From assembly GCA_902803125.1 (NCBI GenBank), contig CADCOZ010000209.1, positions 1 through 5,275 on the forward strand: 5,275 nt of DNA, given 5' to 3'. Both the position numbers and the translations under genes were made by a program. The notes under the pieces are model-generated. The model had not been told where the DNA came from. It saw only the letters and a list, made by a program, of their open reading frames with translations, and did no database searches. The DNA is from an uncultured Ruminococcus sp. Lineage in GTDB: Bacteria > Bacillota > Clostridia > Oscillospirales > Acutalibacteraceae. This document shows positions 1 through 5,139 of this stretch, piece after piece (the first letter of the stretch is position 1; each line of letters opens with the position of its first letter).

Positions 1-86
1 TGCGGCCAAGGTGTCCACCGGACACCCGCGCTCCCCTTTTCTGGCGAAAAAAGGGGTTCCCCCAAACCCCCTCCCGAAATTCGCTG
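1..86 (+). repeat. Diverged hairpin repeat, copy A
   Basis: This is a degenerate copy of the composite hairpin repeat also seen at 573-690 (inverted) and from 5140. The inner part matches best: the loop-side sequence CTGGCGAAAAAA (41-52), the CCCCCAAACCCCCT-type stretch and the terminal AAATTCGCTG (77-86), which copy B also has at its corresponding end. A stem CCCCTTTT (33-40) pairs with AAAAGGGG (49-56). An outer hairpin GGTGTCC-ACC-GGACACC (10-26) sits where B and C carry different hairpins. The left boundary is unclear because the window begins here. No coding capacity is inferred. That it is a repeat follows from comparison within the window; any mobility or RNA function is inference. Confidence 0.7.
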
Positions 87-141
87 ACTTGACCTAAATC
101 AACAATTATTCTCTACTCTCTCACCGGCTTTTGCGGGTCGT

Positions 142-483
142 TTAGCACATATCTGTTTTCAGCGGCTGACCGCCCAACAGATGGAAATGCAGATGAAAAA
201 CGGTTTGTCCGGCATTAGCACCGCAGTTGGAAACGATACGGTAGCCGCTTTCGGCCACGCCCAATTCCTTGGCTAACTGTGCGGCTACTTCATAAATGTG
301 GGCAATAACGGCACTGTTTTCGGAAGTGACTTCATTGACAGAGGCAATATGTGTTTTCGGCACAATCAGAACGTGAACCGGAGCCATTGGCTGAATGTCA
401 TAGAACGCATAAACGCTTTCGTCCTCATAAACCTTTTTGGAGGGGATTTCCCCGCTGATGATTTTACAGAAAATACAACTCAT
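142..483 (-). CDS. hinT: HIT family nucleotide-binding protein (HinT-like)
   Basis: A 113-residue cytosolic histidine-triad protein. Family members bind purine nucleotides and hydrolyse adenosine phosphoramidates and related aminoacyl-adenylates through a covalent His-AMP intermediate. The triad is visible near the C-terminus as HLHFHLLGG, with His97, His99 and His101. An N-terminal MSCIFCKI carries Cys3 and Cys6 in a CxxC arrangement, and with His45 in VPKTHI it could form the zinc site found in many HIT proteins. The length is normal for the HinT branch. The start at 483-481 is chosen because MSCIFCKI is the canonical N-terminus and AAAGGAG (complement of 493-499) lies 9 nt upstream. The frame stays open for another 69 codons, to 690, but that extension translates repeat copy B and is spurious. 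The gene is monocistronic, divergent from scpA, and has no clear terminator downstream. The physiological substrate is unknown. Confidence 0.95.
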   Translation of the reverse strand: MSCIFCKIISGEIPSKKVYEDESVYAFYDIQPMAPVHVLIVPKTHIASVNEVTSENSAVIAHIYEVAAQLAKELGVAESGYRIVSNCGANAGQTVFHLHFHLLGGQPLKTDMC

Positions 484-492
484 GATAAAAAA

Positions 493-499
493 CTCCTTT
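493..499 (-). promoter_or_regulatory. Ribosome binding site fixing the HIT gene start
   Basis: AAAGGAG on the minus strand sits 9 nt before the ATG at 483-481. It is a strong Shine-Dalgarno match and rules out the longer upstream reading of the same frame, which has no comparable site and begins inside a repeat. Confidence 0.8.
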
Positions 500-527
500 A
501 TATAATTTTTGAAAAAAAACTTCAATA

Positions 528-544
528 ATCTGTACGGTACAGAT
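528..544. promoter_or_regulatory. Perfect 17-bp palindrome upstream of the HIT gene, possible operator
   Basis: ATCTGTAC-G-GTACAGAT is a perfect inverted repeat with 8-bp arms around one central base. It lies 45 bp upstream of the HIT start codon, between that gene and repeat copy B. The short centre and symmetry suit a dimeric repressor site better than an RNA hairpin. Read toward the HIT gene, a T8 run begins 8 nt past the palindrome, which is too far for a standard terminator. The core TGTAC/GTACA resembles operators of some GntR- and TetR-type repressors, but I cannot assign a regulator. The palindrome itself is seen directly; operator function is inferred. Confidence 0.4.
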
Positions 545-572
545 ACTAAACAGGCTTCGAAAGACCTCAACA

Positions 573-690
573 CAGCGAATTTTGGAAGGGGGTTTGGGGG
601 AAACCTTTTTTTCGCCAGAAAAAGGTTTCCCCCAACGGGGGTCCAGGGGGAGCCCCCCTGGTGGGAGGTTTGGAGGGCAAAGCCCTCCAA
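573..690 (-). repeat. Composite hairpin repeat, copy B (inverted)
   Basis: Inverted relative to copies A and C. Read on the minus strand it holds three perfect hairpins in series. The first is a 9-bp stem TTGGAGGGC/GCCCTCCAA with a 3-nt loop (670-690). The second is an 8-bp stem CCAGGGGG/CCCCCTGG (643-661). The third is a 17-bp stem TTGGGGGAAACCTTTTT/AAAAAGGTTTCCCCCAA (594-610 with 619-635) around an 8-nt loop. The copy ends in AAATTCGCTG (complement of 573-582), shared with copy A. It occupies most of the space between the divergent HIT and scpA genes and stops 15 bp before the scpA ribosome binding site. No transposase or target-site duplication is seen. It may be a REP- or MITE-like element; that class is inferred. 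Confidence 0.85.
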
Positions 691-705
691 GATTCGGGGC
701 GTTTT

Positions 706-711
706 GGAGGG
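706..711 (+). promoter_or_regulatory. Ribosome binding site deciding the scpA TTG start
   Basis: GGAGGG lies 9 nt before the TTG at 721 and supports that start over the in-frame GTG at 661, which is inside a repeat hairpin. The wider sequence TTGGAGGG (704-711) also occurs 34 bp upstream in the outer arm of repeat copy B (670-677). Confidence 0.75.
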
Positions 712-720
712 AAAGACTGT

Positions 721-1449
721 TTGGAAAAAATATCGTATAAATTAGATGTTTTTGAGGGGCCTCTTGATTTATTACTGCATTTGATCGAGAAAAACAAGCT
801 GAATATCTATGATATCCGTATTGCGGATTTGCTGGAACAGTATATGCGGCAAATTGAACTGATGAAGGAACAGGATTTGGAGATAGCCGGCGAGTTTTTA
901 GCGATGGCATCGCATTTGGTGCAAATCAAGTCCGCTATGCTGCTGCCCAAATATGAAGAAGCGGAAGAAATGCGGAAAGAACTGTCCGGACAGCTGATTG
1001 AGTACCGCAAGTGCAAACGCATGGCGGCTATGCTGGCGGCCAATATCAGCTTTGACAGCTTTTGTCGGGAACCCGCCAAAATGAAGGCGGATATGACCTA
1101 TCAGCGGAGCCATGAACCTGCCTATCTGATAGGGGCCTATCTGGCGGCTGTCGGACGGGGCAAAGCTAAAATCCCGCCGCCCAAAGAGGCTTTTTCCGGC
1201 ATTGTGGCTCGGCGGGTGGTGTCGGTCAGCTCCAAAATTTACGCCGTTCTCCGTCTGCTGAGAAACGGCGAGCCGTGCCGGTATGAGTCCCTGTTTGATA
1301 CCGTTACGGACAAAAGCGAGTTGGTCGCTACTTTTTTGGCGGTGCTGGAATTGATCAAAGGCAAGCGTATCCGTGCGGAAGGGGACGGACAAAACTGTAC
1401 GCTGAAACTAATCTGCGGTGGTGAAAAAGAATGGAACGAGAAGAAGTAA
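721..1449 (+). CDS. scpA: Segregation and condensation protein ScpA
   Basis: A 242-residue kleisin subunit of the bacterial SMC-ScpAB condensin, which bridges the SMC heads and helps organise and segregate the nucleoid. The diagnostic N-terminus reads YKLDVFEGPLDLLLHLIEK (residues 6-24) followed by NIYDIRIADLLEQY, the family's SMC-neck-binding region. The central part (about 85-130) is the expected ScpB-binding segment, and the C-terminal stretch (about 160-232) fits the winged helix that contacts the opposite SMC head. Length is close to the usual 240-260. The start is a TTG at 721, chosen because GGAGGG precedes it by 9 nt and the family motif begins a few residues in; the in-frame GTG at 661 would add 20 residues encoded by repeat copy B. 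The 3' end overlaps scpB by 19 nt. No clear promoter fits between the repeat and the ribosome binding site. Confidence 0.97.
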   Translation: MEKISYKLDVFEGPLDLLLHLIEKNKLNIYDIRIADLLEQYMRQIELMKEQDLEIAGEFLAMASHLVQIKSAMLLPKYEEAEEMRKELSGQLIEYRKCKRMAAMLAANISFDSFCREPAKMKADMTYQRSHEPAYLIGAYLAAVGRGKAKIPPPKEAFSGIVARRVVSVSSKIYAVLRLLRNGEPCRYESLFDTVTDKSELVATFLAVLELIKGKRIRAEGDGQNCTLKLICGGEKEWNEKK

Positions 1450-2000
1450 AGAGTGCGGTGGAAGCCATCATCTTTGCCTGCGGCACACCGGTGGAAGCGG
1501 AAAGAATGGCACAGGCACTCAGTATGCGGGAAGGGGATATTATTGCCCTCTGCGAGGAACTGAAAAGTGATTATGAACGAGCGGGGCGGGGTATCCGCAT
1601 TGTCCGGATGAATAACAGCTATCAAATGTGTACGGAGGAACGCTTTGCCGACCTTATCCGTGCCGTGATGGATCTGCGGCGTAATACACCGCTGTCGGCG
1701 GCGGCCGCTGAGGTGCTGGCGGTGATTGCCTATAACCAGCCGGTGACCAAAGCCTTTATCGAGCAGGTCAGAGGGGTAGACTGTTCCGGTGTTGTTTCCG
1801 GCTTGATCGCCCGACAGCTGATTGAAGAAAAAGGACGGCTGGAACTGCCCGGCAAACCGCTGGTTTACGGCACTACCGACCATTTTTTGCGGTGCTTTAA
1901 TATTTCATCGCTGGAAGAACTGCCGCCCCTGCCGAATGATGACGAGGACACAGAAGCCCCGCACGAGAACAGCCCCTCAGAACAGGAAGGTGACGTATGA
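1431..2000 (+). CDS. scpB: Segregation and condensation protein ScpB
   Basis: A 189-residue kite subunit that dimerises and binds the middle of ScpA in the SMC-ScpAB complex. Two winged-helix domains are expected. The first spans about residues 1-75, starting EEVKSAVEAIIFACGTPVE. The second spans about 85-165 and contains the hallmark LAVIAYNQPVTKAFIEQVRG (96-115), then GLIARQLIE and GKPLVYGTTDHFLRCF. The last 25 residues form an acidic, probably disordered tail (NDDEDTEAPHEN). The ATG lies inside the end of scpA with only a weak GGTG-rich ribosome binding site, which suggests translational coupling. The stop overlaps the next start codon as ATGA. Family assignment is clear; nothing is missing. 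Confidence 0.97.
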   Translation: MEREEVKSAVEAIIFACGTPVEAERMAQALSMREGDIIALCEELKSDYERAGRGIRIVRMNNSYQMCTEERFADLIRAVMDLRRNTPLSAAAAEVLAVIAYNQPVTKAFIEQVRGVDCSGVVSGLIARQLIEEKGRLELPGKPLVYGTTDHFLRCFNISSLEELPPLPNDDEDTEAPHENSPSEQEGDV

Positions 2001-2671
2001 ACATTTTCCTGCTGATTTTAGCCGTTTTGTTCCTGCTGATTGTGCTGTTGCTGTTTTGTCCGGTGGTGGTCAAAATTTCGTACCACGAAAAAGTAAGCCT
2101 GAAAGTGGGGTATCTTTTCCCGGTCTTTACCGTGCCGCTGGAAAAGAAAGAGGAAACCGACCCCAAAAAGGCGGCCAAAAAAGCCGAACGCCAACGCAGA
2201 AAAGAAGAAAAGAAAAAACGGCGTGAAGAAAAAAAGAAACAAAAAAAAGGAGCCGAATCCCAAACGCCGGAAGAACAGAAGGAAAACTTTCTTCTGACGA
2301 AAATTAAATCAAAGGGACTTTCGGGATTGATTGAACTGCTGAAGGAGCTTGTCCGCATTTTGGGTTATCTGATGGATAAAATCACCGGTCACTTGGTGAT
2401 TTCCCGCATGGATTTGCAGGTGGCGGTGGCCTCGGAAGATGCCGCCCAAACTGCTTTGAACTGCGGTTATGTATGCACGGCACTGTTCCCGCTGCTGTCG
2501 TTCATTGAACAGCACGTCAAGAAGTGCCGCCATCGGGAGTGTATCTTTCCGGTCTTTACGCAGACGGAAACCAAAGTCGATTTTGTCTTGAAAGCCCGCA
2601 TCATGCCGTTCTTTTTGCTCAGCGGTGCGGTTGGTTCCTTGGTAAAAGCCCTTAAAGCCCTTGCAAAATGA
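1997..2671 (+). CDS. DUF2953 (YtfI-like) membrane-anchored protein
   Basis: A 224-residue protein of unknown function resembling the DUF2953 family, whose B. subtilis member YtfI is encoded beside ytfJ. Residues 3-25 form one strongly hydrophobic N-terminal segment, probably a membrane anchor. A short beta-type stretch follows (VKISYHEKVSLKVGYLFPVF). Residues 49-86 form an extremely basic, Lys/Arg/Glu-rich tract likely to be helical or disordered. The conserved-looking C-terminal part holds an amphipathic helix (LIELLKELVRILGYLMDKI, 111-129), then HLVISRMDLQVAVASEDAAQTA, the DUF2953-like core. The start overlaps the scpB stop (ATGA), with AGGAAGG 6 nt upstream, so it is co-translated with scpB. 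Its place before ytfJ suggests a sporulation link, but that is inferred from context. Assignment rests on layout and neighbours more than on strong motifs. Confidence 0.8.
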   Translation: MNIFLLILAVLFLLIVLLLFCPVVVKISYHEKVSLKVGYLFPVFTVPLEKKEETDPKKAAKKAERQRRKEEKKKRREEKKKQKKGAESQTPEEQKENFLLTKIKSKGLSGLIELLKELVRILGYLMDKITGHLVISRMDLQVAVASEDAAQTALNCGYVCTALFPLLSFIEQHVKKCRHRECIFPVFTQTETKVDFVLKARIMPFFLLSGAVGSLVKALKALAK

Positions 2672-2689
2672 AATGTTTTGTATTATACT
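2661..2689 (+). promoter_or_regulatory. Candidate promoter for ytfJ
   Basis: TTGCAA (2661-2666) and TATACT (2684-2689) are separated by exactly 17 bp, a 4/6 and 5/6 match to the SigA consensus. A start near 2696 would leave a leader of about 36 nt containing the ytfJ ribosome binding site. The -35 lies in the last codons of the DUF2953 gene. The -10 region TATACTA also resembles the CATACTA element of the forespore factor SigG, and B. subtilis ytfJ is forespore-expressed, so a sporulation sigma factor is possible. Function is not shown by sequence alone. Confidence 0.5.
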
Positions 2690-2731
2690 ATATCTCAGTC
2701 AATAAAAAATTAAGTAAAGGCGGTGTTTATC

Positions 2732-3193
2732 ATGAGTGATCGTCCGATTGAAGGTCTTATGGACACAACCCTTGATAAAATCAAACAAATGGTAGATGTT
2801 AATACGGTAATCGGTACGCCGATTACAACCCCGAACGGAACTACCATCATTCCGATTTCCAAGGTAATGTATGGTTTTGTATCCGGCGGTTCAGAGTTTA
2901 ACCCGAAGAAGGATGAAAACAGAAATCTTTTTGGCGGCGGGGCCAGTGCCGGCGTGACCATTAACCCGATTGCGTTTATTGCTGTGACCAAAGATGATGT
3001 CAAGCTCCTGAGTGTCAGCAACTTTAAAAATACGCAGGATAGAGCCGTTGGTATGGTTCCGGAGTTAGTCGATAAGATTCTCAGCCTGTTCAAGAAGGAT
3101 AAGAAAGAGGAAGCCGCACCCGCAGAAGAAACAGCGGAAGAACTCCCGCTGAAGGAAACCAAGGAATCCGGTATTGATGACCCGAAGGTCTGA
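2732..3193 (+). CDS. ytfJ: GerW family sporulation protein YtfJ
   Basis: A 153-residue member of the Spore_YtfJ/GerW family. In B. subtilis the protein is made in the forespore and is needed for proper germination, notably with certain cortex-lytic steps. The signature is complete. It opens with RPIEGLMDTTLDKIKQMVDVN (residues 4-24), then IGTPITTPNGTTIIPISKV and YGFVSGGSEF. The glycine motif FGGGASAGVTINPIAFIAV follows (67-85), then VGMVPELVDKI. The C-terminal 30 residues are a Glu/Lys/Ala-rich tail that is probably disordered. The ATG at 2732 is preferred over the in-frame GTG at 2723 because AAAGGCGG lies about 8-9 nt before it and the family begins at this point. A 60-nt gap with promoter-like elements precedes the gene and a terminator follows, so it may be its own transcription unit. 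No signal peptide. Confidence 0.95.
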   Translation: MSDRPIEGLMDTTLDKIKQMVDVNTVIGTPITTPNGTTIIPISKVMYGFVSGGSEFNPKKDENRNLFGGGASAGVTINPIAFIAVTKDDVKLLSVSNFKNTQDRAVGMVPELVDKILSLFKKDKKEEAAPAEETAEELPLKETKESGIDDPKV

Positions 3194-3212
3194 TACCCCG
3201 AAGGCTTGATAC
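3181..3212 (+). repeat. 16-bp tandem duplication at the ytfJ stop
   Basis: CCCGAAGGTCTGATAC (3181-3196) is followed directly by CCCGAAGGCTTGATAC (3197-3212), 14 of 16 identical. The first unit holds the last ytfJ codons and the TGA stop. The second contains the TTG at 3206 that opens the longest reading of the carboxypeptidase frame, which argues against that TTG being its natural start. Confidence 0.75.
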
Positions 3213-3216
3213 ATAG

Positions 3217-3273
3217 AATCACCCGCCCTGTGCATATACATGACTATCACAGCCAAGGGCGGGTGGTTTTTTT
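3217..3273 (+). terminator. Rho-independent terminator after ytfJ, overlapping the next gene's start
   Basis: AATCACCCGCCC (3217-3228) pairs with GGGCGGGTGGTT (3257-3268), 12 bp with one G-U pair. The loop is 28 nt and can form a small inner TGTG/CACA stem. A run of seven T (3267-3273) follows at once. It lies 23 nt after the ytfJ stop. The 3' arm also contains the purine-rich ribosome-binding sequence and a candidate GTG start of the carboxypeptidase gene, so the same hairpin could terminate transcription or hide that start. Confidence 0.8.
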
Positions 3274-4399
3274 GTGTTGTCGATTTTTAGCTGTCGTGCT
3301 GACAGCGTGTGTGCTGTTCCTGCACAGCACGGCCCCGATGGGGTGGGCGGTACAGCCGGCGCAGGAACTTTCCCTCAGTGCAGAAGCCGCCGTTTTGCTT
3401 TGTGCGGACAACGGCAGGGTTTTATATGAAAAGAATGCCGATCAGCCGCTTCCGATTGCCAGTATCACGAAAATCATGACGGCTGTTATCGCTCTGGAAG
3501 AAGCCGAAAGCAACGATAAAGCCGTCACGTTTGAAGCGTCCATGCAGGCAGAAGGCTCCAGTATGTATTTGCAGGCGGGGGACACCCTGACGCTGACGGA
3601 ACTGGTCAAGGGCTTGATGATGGTTTCGGGCAACGATGCCGCCAATGCGATTGCGGTCGGGGTAGCCGGCGGTCAGGAAGCCTTTGCTGTTCTGATGAAC
3701 CGAAAAGCTCGGCAAATCGGCATGAAGAATACCCATTTTGTCACGCCGTCGGGTCTGGATGACGAACAGCATTATTCAACGGCCTATGACATGGCACTGC
3801 TGTGCCGTTATGCGATGGATAATCCGGTGTTTGCCGAAATAGTATCGCAAAAGAAGCTGACGGTGCATTATTTGGTTCCCCCGAACAAAACACAGCTTTG
3901 TGTCAATCATAACAAACTGCTTTCGTTTTATGAAGGCTGTATGGGCATCAAAACCGGTTTCACGAAAAAAGCCGGCCGCACCCTGACCTCCTGTGCCGAA
4001 AGAAACGGTGTGCGGCTGATTGCCGTTACGCTTCATGCGCCTGATGACTGGAACGACCATATGCGGCTGTTGGACAGCGGCTTTGCCCGCACCGAGCGAA
4101 GAACGGCACTTTCCCAAGAGGAAGCGTATATTTTGCCGGTGGTAGGAGGGACGGCAGATACGGTAACGGTCAGTCCCGCAGAGGATTACTGTCTGACCTG
4201 GCTGAAAGATTCCCCCGATACGATTCGCACCCGTGTGCTGATGCCGCAGTTTGTCTATGCTCCTGTTGCAGAAGGCCGTGCCGTTGGAACGGTCAGTGTT
4301 TATTGTAACGAGAAAAAAATTGCTTCTGTCAAACTGGTGACAAAAGCATCTGTCCCACAACAAAAGGAAGAGGATATATGGAAAACAGAGAAAAAATAA
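3263..4399 (+). CDS. D-alanyl-D-alanine carboxypeptidase, peptidase S11 (DacB/DacF type)
   Basis: An exported low-molecular-weight penicillin-binding protein that removes the terminal D-Ala from peptidoglycan pentapeptides. All three active-site motifs are present: SITK with nucleophile Ser67 and Lys70, SGN at 122-124, and KTG at 230-232 (numbering from GTG 3263, 378 residues). A signal peptide is visible (FLCCRFLAVVLTACVLFLH), with probable cleavage after APMGWA. The C-terminal part fits the beta-rich PBP5_C domain, but there is no terminal hydrophobic or clearly amphipathic anchor; it ends KTEKK. The start is uncertain: GTG 3263, TTG 3272 (GGTGG 5 nt upstream) or TTG 3206 are possible. The last would translate the terminator stem and a tandem duplication. 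Synteny with B. subtilis dacB suggests a role in spore cortex formation, but sequence does not separate DacB from DacF. Overlaps rluB by 22 nt. Confidence 0.93.
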   Translation: MVFLCCRFLAVVLTACVLFLHSTAPMGWAVQPAQELSLSAEAAVLLCADNGRVLYEKNADQPLPIASITKIMTAVIALEEAESNDKAVTFEASMQAEGSSMYLQAGDTLTLTELVKGLMMVSGNDAANAIAVGVAGGQEAFAVLMNRKARQIGMKNTHFVTPSGLDDEQHYSTAYDMALLCRYAMDNPVFAEIVSQKKLTVHYLVPPNKTQLCVNHNKLLSFYEGCMGIKTGFTKKAGRTLTSCAERNGVRLIAVTLHAPDDWNDHMRLLDSGFARTERRTALSQEEAYILPVVGGTADTVTVSPAEDYCLTWLKDSPDTIRTRVLMPQFVYAPVAEGRAVGTVSVYCNEKKIASVKLVTKASVPQQKEEDIWKTEKK

Positions 4400-5136
4400 G
4401 GATTCAAAAGATTATTGCCGATGCCGGTTTAGCCTCCCGCCGCAAAGCCGAAGAGCTGATTGAACGGGGTGCGGTGACGGTCAACGGACAGCGAGCTGTT
4501 TTGGGGGACAAAGCCGACCCCATGAAGGACAAAATCGTCGTAGCGGGACGTGAAATCAAACTGCGGAAAGATGCCAAGAAGTATTATGTTTTGCTCCACA
4601 AGCCCCGCGGTTTTATCACCACGATGAAAGACGAAGCCGGCCGCAAGTGTGTAGCACAGCTGATAGACGACATTCCCGCCCGTTTATTTCCGGTCGGGCG
4701 GCTGGACAAGGATTCGGAGGGAATGCTGTTCATGACGAATGACGGCGACTTTGCCAATATGATCAGTCACCCGTCCACGCACTTTGCCAAGACCTATCGT
4801 GTCACGGTGCATCCCCGCATCACGGAGGAACAGCTCACAGCTCTCACCACGGGCGTTGTCATTGACGGTCGTCCGTCCATGCCGGCCTCGGTGCGTGTCA
4901 TCACGGCAGAGAAAGAGCGTACTGTTTTAGAAATTGTTCTGGAAGAGGGACGCAACCGTCAAATCCGCAAAATGTGTGAAGCTCTCGGTTTAGAGGTAGC
5001 CCGTCTTAAGCGAACCGCCATCGGCCCCATCAAACTCGGTATGCTCCAACCCGGCCAATGGCGTGAACTCACCCCCGACGAAATGCGCAGCATCCGCAAT
5101 TACTCCAACAAACTTCTCGCTCGCCGCCAGTCCTGA
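4378..5136 (+). CDS. rluB: 23S rRNA pseudouridine synthase RluB family
   Basis: A 252-residue RsuA/RluB/RluE-type pseudouridine synthase, expected to isomerise a uridine in 23S rRNA helix 89-90 (U2605 in E. coli numbering) during ribosome assembly. An N-terminal S4 RNA-binding domain spans about residues 7-60 (IRIQKIIADAGLASRRKAEELI). The catalytic domain carries HKPRGFITT (74-82), the motif FPVGRLDKDSEGML with catalytic Asp110, KTYRV (138-142), and EGRNRQIRKM (190-199). Length and motifs are complete. The ATG is preceded by AAGGAAGAGGA and lies inside the end of the carboxypeptidase gene, so the two are probably translationally coupled. RluB also follows dacB-spmAB in B. subtilis. A hairpin repeat begins 4 nt after the stop. 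The exact target uridine is inferred from family knowledge. Confidence 0.95.
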   Translation: MENREKIRIQKIIADAGLASRRKAEELIERGAVTVNGQRAVLGDKADPMKDKIVVAGREIKLRKDAKKYYVLLHKPRGFITTMKDEAGRKCVAQLIDDIPARLFPVGRLDKDSEGMLFMTNDGDFANMISHPSTHFAKTYRVTVHPRITEEQLTALTTGVVIDGRPSMPASVRVITAEKERTVLEIVLEEGRNRQIRKMCEALGLEVARLKRTAIGPIKLGMLQPGQWRELTPDEMRSIRNYSNKLLARRQS

Positions 5137-5139
5137 ATG

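Noticed and set aside
501..506. Perfect TATAAT on the plus strand as a scpA -10
   Set aside because: No acceptable -35 at 16-18 bp upstream and no extended -10; probably chance in AT-rich DNA.
497..525. Minus-strand promoter TTGAAG-17-TATAAA for the HIT gene
   Set aside because: Spacing and match are good, but the -10 overlaps the ribosome binding site, so transcripts would start after it; not convincing without mapping.
484..690. 69-codon upstream extension of the HIT reading frame to 690
   Set aside because: It translates repeat copy B and the AT-rich leader; the canonical HIT N-terminus and a good ribosome binding site lie at 483.
573..690. CRISPR-like array from the series of hairpins
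   Set aside because: The units are adjacent palindromes without uniform repeats and spacers, and no cas gene is present.
661..720. 20-codon upstream extension of ScpA from GTG 661
   Set aside because: It begins inside a repeat hairpin and encodes repeat sequence; the TTG at 721 has GGAGGG 9 nt upstream and fits the family start.
1239..1883. 214-codon open frame on the minus strand across scpA/scpB
   Set aside because: It is antisense to two clearly recognised genes and its translation shows no recognisable family features.
3206..3240. TTGATA...TATACA as a promoter for the carboxypeptidase gene
   Set aside because: The spacer would be 23 bp, too long, and the TTGATA arises from the tandem duplication.
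3776..4363. 195-codon open frame on the minus strand across the carboxypeptidase gene
   Set aside because: Shadow of a gene with intact catalytic motifs; no independent support.
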